A stretch of 64,000 nucleotides of DNA from assembly GCA_946554335.1 (NCBI GenBank), contig CAMNSA010000005.1:1-64000 (forward strand), in the 5' to 3' direction. Under the pieces are notes generated by a model that ran no database searches, was not told the origin of the DNA, and was given only the letters and a program-made list of their open reading frames with translations. A program made the position numbers and the translations under genes. Numbering within the stretch: the first letter of the stretch is position 1; each line of letters opens with the position of its first letter. Positions 7,848 through 15,042 of the stretch are shown one piece after another. This stretch comes from an uncultured Neglectibacter sp. (lineage in GTDB: Bacteria; Bacillota; Clostridia; Oscillospirales; Acutalibacteraceae).

Positions 7848-8561
7848 TCAGCCTTTGGCCTCGGCGGTATAATAATCGATCAGGCCGTTATAAATGGCGT
7901 CTGCCATACTTTTTTGATAGCTTTCTTCACAAAGCAGCGACGCCTCTTCAGGGTTGGAAAGAAATCCGCACTCCACTAAAACGCAGGGCACCTGACAGTT
8001 CTCCAAAAGATAGATCCCCCCGTCGCCCAATTTGTTTTCCCGTTTATTCTCAGGCTGCAGGGAGCCTACGATATTCTGACGGATCGCCTCTGCCAAAGCT
8101 GGGCTTTTTTCGTGATTCTTTCCGTAAAACATCTGAGCGCCGTGATACTTGCTTTCCGAAAAATGATTCTGGTGGATGCTAATCAAAATGCAGTCGCCGG
8201 CCTCTTCCACGATCTTTAGGCGTTTCCTGGTATCAGATCGCTTCCTTTCTGCGATTGTGGGAAGGCTTTGGTCGCCAATGGAGTAATCTCCCTCCCTTGT
8301 CATGATCACTTCAAAATGATGGGCCTGCAGATCTTCCTTCAGCATTTGTGCGATGGACAGATTGATGTCTTTTTCCAGTACCTGATTTACGCCTACCGCT
8401 CCCCCGTCTTCCCCGCCGTGTCCGGCGTCAATGACGATGGTTCCCTTCTTTTCAAAGAAATCAGCATGAAACATTACAATGCCGAAGGCCTGCATAGTCT
8501 CAAAAGCAAACAGGACAACGGAAGCGAAAAAAAGGATCAAAGGCAGTGCTTTTCGTCTCAC
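7848..8561 (-). CDS. cwlD: N-acetylmuramoyl-L-alanine amidase CwlD
   Basis: An Amidase_3 zinc amidase that, in Bacillus and clostridia, helps make muramic-delta-lactam in spore cortex so that germination enzymes can act. The N-terminus is a signal anchor (about residues 3-25). Zinc and catalytic motifs are IDAGHGGEDGG, SIHQNHF and ECGFLSN. GTG 8561 is chosen because GGGGAGGAG (8570-8578) lies eight bases upstream; the in-frame ATG at 8606 would sit inside the likely -10 element. Length is then 238 residues, the usual CwlD size. A good sigma-E-like promoter precedes it, in line with mother-cell expression. Confidence 0.9.
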   Translation of the reverse strand: MRRKALPLILFFASVVLFAFETMQAFGIVMFHADFFEKKGTIVIDAGHGGEDGGAVGVNQVLEKDINLSIAQMLKEDLQAHHFEVIMTREGDYSIGDQSLPTIAERKRSDTRKRLKIVEEAGDCILISIHQNHFSESKYHGAQMFYGKNHEKSPALAEAIRQNIVGSLQPENKRENKLGDGGIYLLENCQVPCVLVECGFLSNPEEASLLCEESYQKSMADAIYNGLIDYYTAEAKG

Positions 8562-8601
8562 GGAATTTTCTCCTCCCCTCTTTGACAGAGCTTTCCTTTC
8601 A

Positions 8602-8630
8602 GGCATATGCCTAAAAAAGTGAGGATATTC
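8602..8630 (-). promoter_or_regulatory. Sigma-E-type promoter for cwlD
   Basis: On the minus strand, GAATATC (8624-8630), a 14-base spacer and CATATGCC (8602-8609). Six of seven -35 positions match the Bacillus sigma-E consensus KMATATT, and the -10 shares its CATA core. CwlD is a known mother-cell gene, so context supports it. Confidence 0.6.
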
Positions 8631-8654
8631 GAAACGAAGGCCGTGCTTCGCACA

Positions 8655-8692
8655 AAAAAGGGAAAAGAAAAGCCGCAGGGGATCGCCTGCGG
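8655..8692 (-). terminator. Terminator after tRNA-Gly/tRNA-Cys
   Basis: CCGCAGG (8673-8679) pairs with CCTGCGG (8686-8692). On the minus strand the stem is followed by CTTTTCTTTTCCCTTTTTT. It lies nine bases after the tRNA-Cys gene. Confidence 0.85.
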
Positions 8693-8700
8693 CAGTTTGG

Positions 8701-8772
8701 AGGTGACACCCGGATTTGAACCGGGGAGTGAAGGTTTTGCAGACCTTTGCCTTACCACTTGGCTATGTCACC
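8701..8772 (-). tRNA. tRNA-Cys (GCA)
   Basis: A cloverleaf with acceptor GGTGACA/TGTCACC, D-loop AGCCAAGTGGTAAGGC, anticodon loop CTGCAAA (anticodon GCA) and T-arm CCGGTTCAAATCCGG. Discriminator is T; CCA is not encoded. It is the second gene of the Gly-Cys pair. Confidence 0.95.
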
Positions 8773-8780
8773 AGCTATGG

Positions 8781-8853
8781 AGCGGACGACGAGGCTCGAA
8801 CTCGCTACCTCCACCTTGGCAAGGTGGCGCTCTACCAGATGAGCTACGCCCGC
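8781..8853 (-). tRNA. tRNA-Gly (GCC)
   Basis: Acceptor GCGGGCG/CGTCCGC, D-arm TAGCTCATCTGGTAGAGCG, anticodon stem-loop CACCTTGCCAAGGTG (anticodon GCC) and T-arm with GTTCGAG. Discriminator is T; CCA is not encoded. It lies eight bases upstream of tRNA-Cys and is first in the transcript from the promoter at 8921-8949. Confidence 0.95.
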
Positions 8854-8891
8854 AAATAAATAATCTCCGTAATTTCTGCGGTCTTTATAAA

Positions 8892-8916
8892 AGGCCGCCG
8901 TTATTTTCAGCGGCCT
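8892..8916 (-). terminator. Terminator hairpin between nagZ and tRNA-Gly
   Basis: AGGCCGC (8892-8898) pairs with GCGGCCT (8910-8916), with TTTT following on the minus strand. It ends the SLH-NagZ transcript but lies just downstream of the tRNA promoter, overlapping its likely start point. Confidence 0.8.
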
Positions 8917-8920
8917 CTAT

Positions 8921-8949
8921 ATTATATGCAACTTCCTCATTTTTGTCAA
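8921..8949 (-). promoter_or_regulatory. Consensus sigma-A promoter for tRNA-Gly/Cys
   Basis: A perfect TTGACA (8944-8949), 17-base spacer and perfect TATAAT (8921-8926) on the minus strand. It starts 17 bases past the nagZ stop. Predicted start near 8914. Confidence 0.9.
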
Positions 8950-8966
8950 CTGAAAAAAAGATTTTT

Positions 8967-10664
8967 TCAGTCTTTAAAAAGCCCTTTTTCCTCTTTCCAT
9001 TCCAGAATCCGGCGTACAGAGCTTTCGATTTGCTCCAAAGAGACCTGATTCTGCTTTACGGCCGAGAGCAGAGCCCTGTAATCGCCCTCTATGTCAGAGG
9101 TCAGCAGCAGATCGTTTCCCGCAAGGAAGGCGCTTACAGCGGGAGAAGAATTGGGTGTATATTCCTGAATGGCGCTCATGGACAGGTCGTCTGTCATGAT
9201 CACGCCGGTAAATCCCAGCTCGCGGCGCAGGATATCGTGTACTTTTTTTGAAAGAGAGGCCGGCTTCTGAGGGTCCATGGAAAGGACGATATTGTGGGAC
9301 ACCAGAACTCCGGGAGCGCCTGCCTCTATCCCCGCCTGAAAGGGAAGAAAATCATTTGTCAGAAACTGCTCATAAGGTCTGGGATCAACAGAGATCCCGG
9401 TATGAGTGTTCAGATTATTTCCATAGCCCGGAAAATGCTTTAAAGTGCCCGAAAGGCCCTTTTCCTCCATCACGGCTACAGTTTCCCCTATTACCTTGGC
9501 AGTCTCTTTGGCGGAAACACCCAGCGTCCGGTCATAAATATAATCCTCCGAATCGGTGGAGACATCACAGACAGGGGCCAGATTCAAATTAAGGCCCAAG
9601 CTCAGCAAAAGGTCGGCTTTTTTCCTTGTGTCCGTCCTGATCCCCTCTATACCGGAGGCCTGATAGATTTTCTGCGGGGATCGGAAGGGCTCAGGGGCCA
9701 GATTCACATTGCTGCTCACACGGATGACAGAGCCTCCCTCCTCGTCCACCGCGAGAAAGAGCGGCACCTCGGAAACCTGTTGACAGGACCTCAGCATGTC
9801 GGTTACCTGCGCCTTTGTCTTTCCGGAAAAGTCCTTTTCGTAAAGCGTATATCCGGCAGGGTGATATTGCTTGGTAACGGTGTTGACAGAAGCGTCGGGG
9901 AACCGTGGAAGGAAAAGCTGCCCCACCTTTTCCTCCAGCGTCATGCTGTAAAGCATATGATCAATTTTTGAGGGTACAGGCAGGGAGACCTTCTCCCCTA
10001 TCATTTCCTTCTTTTGAAGGACAGTGCGGGCGTTATAAAAAATCTGGGCGGTCTGGGCCCGTGTAGCTGCCCCTTTTGGGTTCAGGCGAGTGGGCGTTAC
10101 CCCGTTGATGATTCCCTTTTCGATCGCCCAGTCCATGGCGGTTTTCGCGTAGGAGGAGATTTTGGAATAGTCCTCAAAACGCCCTCCGCCGCCGGAAGTC
10201 ACCGAGATATCATTCCCGGCAGCCTGGGCGTAGCGGTAGAGAATGGCCGCGATCTGTTCTCTTGTAACCTGTCCTTCCGGACGGAACTGGAACTTTCCCA
10301 CTCCCGTGACTAAGCCATAGCTTGCGGCCCATTCCACACTTTTCCCGTACCATTTGGCGAGAGGCACATCAATAAAATGTTGGATATCGAAAGCTTCTTC
10401 GGATAAGGCGGAGCGGTTGGCCAAAACGGTGACGAACATCGATCTGGTCATGGTTCCATCAGGCCGGAAGCGATCGGGAGAAACTCCATGGAAAAGGTCG
10501 TTTTCATAGACATAGGAAACGGCCTCATAGTACCATGCGGCAGGATCTGTATCAGTGAAAGGCAGCAAGGGCTCGTCCCGTCTCGCGTCATTCGCGGCAG
10601 AAGCTCCCCAAAAAGCCCAAAAAGGAAAGAGTAAACAAAAGAAAAGAGAAAAAAATCGTTTCAT
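8967..10664 (-). CDS. SLH-domain protein fused to a GH3 beta-N-acetylhexosaminidase (NagZ-like)
   Basis: A 565-residue secreted protein. A signal peptide (about 1-23) is followed by three S-layer-homology repeats (about 35-85, 97-145 and 162-212) that should bind secondary wall polymer, then a family 3 glycosidase domain (about 235-560). NagZ hallmarks are KHFPGYGN (His410) and the nucleophile Asp492 in the MTDDLSM region. Such enzymes remove GlcNAc from muropeptides. Here the enzyme would be held outside the cell on the wall, rather than acting in the cytoplasm as in Proteobacteria. RBS GGGGGAGG precedes ATG 10664. Its promoter is at 10687-10715. Confidence 0.88.
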   Translation of the reverse strand: MKRFFSLFFCLLFPFWAFWGASAANDARRDEPLLPFTDTDPAAWYYEAVSYVYENDLFHGVSPDRFRPDGTMTRSMFVTVLANRSALSEEAFDIQHFIDVPLAKWYGKSVEWAASYGLVTGVGKFQFRPEGQVTREQIAAILYRYAQAAGNDISVTSGGGGRFEDYSKISSYAKTAMDWAIEKGIINGVTPTRLNPKGAATRAQTAQIFYNARTVLQKKEMIGEKVSLPVPSKIDHMLYSMTLEEKVGQLFLPRFPDASVNTVTKQYHPAGYTLYEKDFSGKTKAQVTDMLRSCQQVSEVPLFLAVDEEGGSVIRVSSNVNLAPEPFRSPQKIYQASGIEGIRTDTRKKADLLLSLGLNLNLAPVCDVSTDSEDYIYDRTLGVSAKETAKVIGETVAVMEEKGLSGTLKHFPGYGNNLNTHTGISVDPRPYEQFLTNDFLPFQAGIEAGAPGVLVSHNIVLSMDPQKPASLSKKVHDILRRELGFTGVIMTDDLSMSAIQEYTPNSSPAVSAFLAGNDLLLTSDIEGDYRALLSAVKQNQVSLEQIESSVRRILEWKEEKGLFKD

Positions 10665-10686
10665 GTCCTATCGCCTCCCCCATCTC

Positions 10687-10715
10687 AGTATACAGGAAGA
10701 AAGAAAATTCTTCAA
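10687..10715 (-). promoter_or_regulatory. Sigma-A promoter for the SLH-NagZ gene
   Basis: TTGAAG (10710-10715), 17-base spacer and TATACT (10687-10692) on the minus strand, 22 bases before the start codon. The -35 box abuts the tail of the tRNA-Phe terminator. Confidence 0.7.
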
Positions 10716-10718
10716 GAA

Positions 10719-10757
10719 AAAAGCCTCAAAAAGCCAAACCGGCTTTTTGAGGCTTTT
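10719..10757 (-). terminator. Strong terminator after tRNA-Phe
   Basis: Perfect 17-bp arms (10719-10735 and 10741-10757; AAAAGCCTCAAAAAGCC and its complement) with a five-base loop. The stem ends in TTTT, followed by C and further T's on the minus strand. It lies six bases after tRNA-Phe. Confidence 0.92.
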
Positions 10758-10762
10758 CCTGG

Positions 10763-10835
10763 TGCCTCCGATCGGAATCGAACCAATGACACGGGGATTT
10801 TCAGTCCCCTGCTCTACCAACTGAGCTACAGAGGC
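10763..10835 (-). tRNA. tRNA-Phe (GAA)
   Basis: Acceptor GCCTCTG/CGGAGGC, D-arm TAGCTCAGTTGGTAGAGCA, anticodon stem-loop GGGGACTGAAAATCCCC (GAA) and T-arm TTGGTTCGATTCCGA. Discriminator is A; CCA is not encoded. It is last in the Val-Asp-Phe transcript. Confidence 0.96.
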
Positions 10836-10843
10836 AAATATGG

Positions 10844-10917
10844 CGACCCGGAACGGGCTCGAACCGTCGACCTCTAGCGTGACAGGCTAGCGTTCTAACC
10901 AACTGAACTACCGGGCC
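10844..10917 (-). tRNA. tRNA-Asp (GTC)
   Basis: Acceptor GGCCCGG/CCGGGTC, D-arm TAGTTCAGTTGGTTAGAAC, anticodon stem-loop CTAGCCTGTCACGCTAG (GTC) and a T-arm with GGTTCGAGCC. Discriminator is G. It lies between tRNA-Val and tRNA-Phe. Confidence 0.96.
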
Positions 10918-10927
10918 ACATAAAAAG

Positions 10928-11004
10928 TGGTGGGGACAATAGGACTCGAACCTATGACCCCCTGCTTGTAAGGCAGGTGCTCTAACCAGCTGAGCTATGC
11001 CCCC
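10928..11004 (-). tRNA. tRNA-Val (TAC), CCA encoded
   Basis: Acceptor GGGGGCA/TGTCCCC, D-arm TAGCTCAGCTGGTTAGAGC, anticodon stem-loop CCTGCCTTACAAGCAGG (TAC) and a T-arm with GGTTCGAGTCC. Discriminator A is followed by CCA at 10928-10930; of the five tRNAs in this window only this one encodes CCA. It is first after the promoter at 11042-11070. Confidence 0.96.
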
Positions 11005-11041
11005 AAATCATTCGCAGCTGTCACCTTTCAGCGACTTCAAC

Positions 11042-11070
11042 ATTTTACCTGATTCCAAAAGATTTGTCAA
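11042..11070 (-). promoter_or_regulatory. Sigma-A promoter for tRNA-Val/Asp/Phe
   Basis: TTGACA (11065-11070), 17-base spacer and TAAAAT (11042-11047) on the minus strand. It starts just upstream of the hslO stop side and 38 bases before tRNA-Val. Confidence 0.88.
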
Positions 11071-11078
11071 TAGGATTT

Positions 11079-11987
11079 TCAAGAATTTTTGTCCTTTCCC
11101 ATTTGGGCTGCTTCCTTTGCCAGATCCTGAAGCTCCTCCTCAGTAAAATAGTATTTGCGGCTGCAGTAATGGCACACAGTTTCCACCTTTTTTTCCTCAT
11201 TCAGCGGAAGAGCCAAAAGCTCTTCCGGCCCCAGCGTGAGCAGGGCCCTTCTGTATCGCTCTTTGCTGCAATTACAGGCATAGTGCACCTCAAATTCGTC
11301 CAGCTTCTCTACGGTAAGGCCCTTTAAAGCCAGGCGGCACATCTCTTCCGGCGTAATCCCTTTGGCAAGCATGGTGGTCACAGACTCCAGCGTGGAAAGA
11401 TTTTTTTCCAGAAGCTCGAGAGATTTTTCCTCTGCCGCGGGAAGCGCCTGGATCAAAAGCCCGCCGGAAAGCAGCATTTCTCCGCTTTCCCGATCCACCA
11501 GAACTCCCAGCGCGCAAATGGTGGGAGTCTGTTCGCTGTTGGCATAATAACTGGTGATATCCTCGGCGATCTCGCCGCTGACAAGGGCGACCTGTCCCAC
11601 ATAGGGGTCTCCGGCGCCCAGGTCGCGGATCACGGCCAATCTTCCCTCTTTTCCGACTGCCCTGCCTACATCCAGCTTGCCGTCGGCTCTTACAGGCAGC
11701 TCCAATTCCGGGTGGTCCACATATCCACGCACATTTCCCCTGCTGTCAGAAACGGCGACCAGATTGCCCAAGGGACCTTTTCCATCGATTTTCAAGGTGA
11801 CGGAGGCATTATCATTCTTCAGCATAGCGCCCATCATAGAGGCCGCTGTGAGAAGCCTCCCCAAAGATGCGCAGGAGGTTTTGGTCAATCCATGAAGCTT
11901 TTGGGCCGTATACACAAAACCGGTAGAGTCAATGGCAGAGGCCATAAGGCTGCCGTCAGAAGTAATACACCGGATAATTTTGTCCAT
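11079..11987 (-). CDS. hslO: Redox-regulated chaperone Hsp33
   Basis: A 302-residue cytoplasmic holdase that is switched on by oxidation. The C-terminal zinc-binding redox switch is intact: CNC in the ACNCSKERY segment, then CHYC in VCHYCSRKYYF, giving the Cys-x-Cys and Cys-x-x-Cys pattern. The N-terminal substrate-binding domain is complete. ATG 11987 is preceded by AGGAG. It starts four bases after the methyltransferase stop, so it is the last gene of the TrpR-like/methyltransferase/hslO unit. Confidence 0.95.
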   Translation of the reverse strand: MDKIIRCITSDGSLMASAIDSTGFVYTAQKLHGLTKTSCASLGRLLTAASMMGAMLKNDNASVTLKIDGKGPLGNLVAVSDSRGNVRGYVDHPELELPVRADGKLDVGRAVGKEGRLAVIRDLGAGDPYVGQVALVSGEIAEDITSYYANSEQTPTICALGVLVDRESGEMLLSGGLLIQALPAAEEKSLELLEKNLSTLESVTTMLAKGITPEEMCRLALKGLTVEKLDEFEVHYACNCSKERYRRALLTLGPEELLALPLNEEKKVETVCHYCSRKYYFTEEELQDLAKEAAQMGKDKNS

Positions 11988-11991
11988 TTCA

Positions 11992-12738
11992 CTAACTCCT
12001 CTTTTTTGCTGCGATCAATAAGCGCTGGCTATCTTCCTGAAAGGGCGAAAAGCTCAGTCCGTCGAAAAGCCGGACCTCTTCAAAGCCGGACTGTTCCAGG
12101 ATGGTCTCAATCTTTTTGACAGGATAGGCCCATTCCGAAAAATGCTCAGAGCTTCTGATATAATAATTTTTTTCTTTCTCAAAAAAATCCAGATGGATAT
12201 CCACCCGTCCGGAAGAAGGTGTAAAGCGGTTCTGCCATACACAGTAAACGCCGGAAGTGTCATAGATAAAGGTGTTGTTCCCCAAAACCTTTTCATGCTT
12301 ATAAAGGGTGTTCATGTCAAAAAGAAAACAGCCTCCGGGATTCATGAAAAAAGAGACCTTGGAAATCGCTTTTATAAGCTCCGCCTCTCCGGGAAGGTGA
12401 TTCAGACTGTCAAGAGAGCAGATCACCGTATCTACCGTACCATACAGGTCCAGATCCTGCATTTTCTGGCAGAGAAACAGGATATCAGCCCCCTCTTCCA
12501 TGCACTTTTCCCTGGCTTGGGAGAGCATAGAAACAGAGGCGTCGATCCCGTAGATATCGACACCCCGGCGAAAGAGTTCTAAGGTAAGGCTGCCTGTTCC
12601 GCAGGCAAGGTCTAAGGTGATGCCCATAGGATGCGAAAGCCTTTTGCACAGCTCCAAATAGTAGTCTGCATACCGGGAATAGTCCACATTCTTGGTCAGG
12701 CTGTCGTAGTAGCGGGCAAACTGGGAATAACCGCTCAT
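11992..12738 (-). CDS. Class I SAM-dependent methyltransferase
   Basis: A 248-residue Rossmann-fold methyltransferase. Motif I is LDLACGTGSLTLELFRRG (about 43-60), followed by the acidic ribose-binding end of strand 2 (YGIDAS) and motif IV region DTVICSLDSLNHL. Substrate is unknown; the overall pattern resembles the YqeM/DUF4942-type small-molecule methyltransferases. RBS AGGAG lies before ATG 12738. It lies between the TrpR-like regulator (nine bases upstream) and hslO (four bases downstream) in one transcript. Confidence 0.85.
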   Translation of the reverse strand: MSGYSQFARYYDSLTKNVDYSRYADYYLELCKRLSHPMGITLDLACGTGSLTLELFRRGVDIYGIDASVSMLSQAREKCMEEGADILFLCQKMQDLDLYGTVDTVICSLDSLNHLPGEAELIKAISKVSFFMNPGGCFLFDMNTLYKHEKVLGNNTFIYDTSGVYCVWQNRFTPSSGRVDIHLDFFEKEKNYYIRSSEHFSEWAYPVKKIETILEQSGFEEVRLFDGLSFSPFQEDSQRLLIAAKKRS

Positions 12739-12747
12739 AAGGGACTC

Positions 12748-13041
12748 CTAGTCTTTCTTCTTCAAACGGTCAAATACCAGCTCATATCCGTCGCTTCCGT
12801 AATTCAAGGAGCGGTTTACACGGCTGATCGTGGCGGTGGAAGCGCCGGTTTCCGCGACGATATCGCTGTAGACCTGTTTTTGACTTAACATCTTTGCCAC
12901 AGAGAGGCGCTGGGACATGGCTTTCAGCTCCGGTATGGTGCAGAGATCATCAAAAAACTGATAACACTCCTCTACCGTTTTCAAACTCAAAACTGCCTGA
13001 AATAAAAAATCGATATTTTTATCCTGAAGCTTACCATTCAT
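12748..13041 (-). CDS. YerC/YecD family TrpR-related protein
   Basis: A 97-residue all-helical DNA-binding protein. The residue pattern KTVEECYQFFDDLCTIPEL, then AMSQRLSVAKML and the helix-turn-helix DIVAETGASTATISRVNRSL, is diagnostic of the YerC/YecD branch of TrpR-related proteins in Firmicutes. Its target genes are not known. It is the first gene after a TTTACT/TAAAAT promoter and is followed by the methyltransferase and hslO, so it may regulate its own operon. Confidence 0.9.
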   Translation of the reverse strand: MNGKLQDKNIDFLFQAVLSLKTVEECYQFFDDLCTIPELKAMSQRLSVAKMLSQKQVYSDIVAETGASTATISRVNRSLNYGSDGYELVFDRLKKKD

Positions 13042-13081
13042 CGGCCTTACTCCTTTTATCTATTCATTCGTTTACTTTAGA

Positions 13082-13110
13082 ATTTTAGCATATAAAAGCG
13101 CAAAAGTAAA
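13082..13110 (-). promoter_or_regulatory. Sigma-A promoter for the TrpR-like/methyltransferase/hslO operon
   Basis: TTTACT (13105-13110), 17-base spacer and TAAAAT (13082-13087) on the minus strand, about 40 bases before the first gene. Confidence 0.7.
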
Positions 13111-13141
13111 CTGCAAAAACAGATAAAAAACTGAAATAAAC

Positions 13142-14437
13142 TTATAAATCGTTTAAAACCAGATCTTCATAGGTTTCCCGCCTGATGATCACGCGGGACT
13201 TCCCTTTTGACACCATCACACAGGCGGGGCGAGGGTTCCGGTTATAGTTGGAGGCCATGGAATAATTGTATGCGCCGGTGGATAAAACCGCCAAAATATC
13301 ACCGCTTTGCGGCTTTTGGATCAGCGTGTTTTCCTGGATCAGATCGCCGCTTTCGCAGCACTTTCCGGCGATAGTGGCCAAATAGTCAGCGGGATCATTT
13401 GCCCGGTTTCCGAGAAGACAGGTGTATTCAGCCTGATACAGAGCATATCTGGGATTTTCAAACATTCCTCCGTCGATGGACACATAATTTCTCACCTGGG
13501 GAATCTCCTTGACAGCTCCCACCGTATAGAGGGTGATCCCCGCCTCGCCCACGATGGAACGCCCCGGTTCAATATAGATTTTCGGAATGGGATAATCCGC
13601 TTCGGCACATTTTTTATGAACCGCCCTGGAAACCGTTTCCATATAGTCTTCATAGGGAATCGTATCGTCCTTCTCTATGTACTTGATCCCGAAGCCGCCG
13701 CCCAGATTCAGATGCTCCAGGGTGATCCCCAGTTCTTTTTTCAGCCGGAAAAAGAAGTCCAGCATTACTTGGGCGGCATGGACAAACGGCTCCTTTTCCA
13801 TGATCTGGGAGCCAATATGGCAGTGCAGGCCTTTCAGGGAAACAAACTTCATGCTCTGTGACTTTTTCACTGCCTCCAGCGCTTCTCCGCTTTGCAGATC
13901 CAGGCCGAATTTGGAATCGATCTGACCTGTCCGGATAAATTCATGGGTATGGGCGTCGATCCCGGGTTTAACGCGAAAAGAGATGGAGGCTTTCTTCCCC
14001 GTCCGTTCTCCCAATGCCTCCAAAAGCTCCAGCTCGTAAAAGTTGTCCACAACAATGTCGCCAACATTTTTCTCCACGGCAAACTGAAGCTCGTCCGGCG
14101 TTTTGTTATTCCCCTGAAAATGGATCTTTTCCGCCGGAACCCCGGCCAAAAGGGCAGTGTAAAGCTCTCCCCCGGACACTACTTCAGTCTCTAAGCCCTC
14201 CTGTGCGATAATGCGGTAGATCTCCTTGCAGGAAAAGGCTTTGCTGGCGTAGATCGGACAGCCATACCCGTCATAGTTCTTCTGAAAAGAGGACAGATAC
14301 CGCCTGCACACTTGTCGGATCTTATCCTCGCTCATCACATAAAGAGGCGTGCCGTACTCCCGGACAAGCTCAACGGTATCACAGCCGCTGATCACAAGAT
14401 GGCCCTGACTGTTTATGGTAAGGCAATCGGAAATCAT
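13142..14437 (-). CDS. lysA: Diaminopimelate decarboxylase
   Basis: A 431-residue PLP enzyme that decarboxylates meso-diaminopimelate to L-lysine, the last step of lysine synthesis. It has the fold-III motifs: PLP-lysine segment ASKAFSCKEI, HIGSQ, the glycine-rich LNLGGGFGI, EPGRS and the active-site cysteine in CCESGD. Length is typical. RBS GGGAGG precedes ATG 14437. It begins 17 bases after the engB stop and may be carried by the upstream lon-engB transcript. Confidence 0.95.
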   Translation of the reverse strand: MISDCLTINSQGHLVISGCDTVELVREYGTPLYVMSEDKIRQVCRRYLSSFQKNYDGYGCPIYASKAFSCKEIYRIIAQEGLETEVVSGGELYTALLAGVPAEKIHFQGNNKTPDELQFAVEKNVGDIVVDNFYELELLEALGERTGKKASISFRVKPGIDAHTHEFIRTGQIDSKFGLDLQSGEALEAVKKSQSMKFVSLKGLHCHIGSQIMEKEPFVHAAQVMLDFFFRLKKELGITLEHLNLGGGFGIKYIEKDDTIPYEDYMETVSRAVHKKCAEADYPIPKIYIEPGRSIVGEAGITLYTVGAVKEIPQVRNYVSIDGGMFENPRYALYQAEYTCLLGNRANDPADYLATIAGKCCESGDLIQENTLIQKPQSGDILAVLSTGAYNYSMASNYNRNPRPACVMVSKGKSRVIIRRETYEDLVLNDL

Positions 14438-14454
14438 AGGAGATTCCTCCCTTT

Positions 14455-15042
14455 CTAAAGCGATTCGGAAACCGCCTGCTCGATCAAAAGCTTCACGGCT
14501 TCTATCCCTGTGCCATTCACGGCAGAAAAGGGGTAAAACGGGATCTGGGCGTCATGGAACAAATCGGAATAATAAGCTTCCTGAGCAAGGCGTTGGGATT
14601 GATTCAATTTATCCGACTTCGTGCAGATCACGGCAAAAGGAAGCTCAGTTTGCAGGAGAAAGTCGATCATTTCTTCGTCATTTTCAGAGAGAGGATGCCG
14701 AAAGTCCAATAGTTGAAACACCAACGCGATTTTCCGGCTTTCCTGGAAATACCCTTCCACCAGGTCGCCCCAGCGTTCCTTTTCCGCTCTGGAGACCTTT
14801 GCGTATCCATAGCCGGGAAGATCCACAAAGCGGCACTGAGGAAAGCGGTAGAAATTGATCGTGACGGTTTTGCCCGGGGTCGCGCTGACACGGGCCAGAG
14901 ATTTTCGATTTACCAGCCTGTTGATGAGGGAGGATTTCCCCACATTGGATTTTCCGGAAAATACGATCTCCGGCAGCTGGGACTCAGGAAACTGTCCCTT
15001 TTTTCCGGCTGAAAGCTCAAAGGTCACATTTTGAAAGTTCAC
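14455..15042 (-). CDS. engB: Ribosome biogenesis GTP-binding protein YsxC/EngB
   Basis: A 195-residue TrmE-Era-like GTPase needed for assembly of the large ribosomal subunit. G1 is GKSNVGKSSL, G3 is LPGYGYAK and G4 is TKSDK. GTG 15042 is chosen because the normal N-terminus ([12 protein letters not shown]) begins there and AGGAGAGG lies four bases upstream; the longer open frame to 15177 is lon sequence in another frame. It overlaps the lon 3' end by 26 bases, as in the lon-ysxC pair of Bacillus. Confidence 0.94.
   Translation of the reverse strand: MNFQNVTFELSAGKKGQFPESQLPEIVFSGKSNVGKSSLINRLVNRKSLARVSATPGKTVTINFYRFPQCRFVDLPGYGYAKVSRAEKERWGDLVEGYFQESRKIALVFQLLDFRHPLSENDEEMIDFLLQTELPFAVICTKSDKLNQSQRLAQEAYYSDLFHDAQIPFYPFSAVNGTGIEAVKLLIEQAVSESL

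Noticed and set aside
8701-11004. Genomic island between the two tRNA clusters
   Set aside because: Only the SLH-NagZ gene lies there, with base composition like its neighbours and no direct repeats or integrase.
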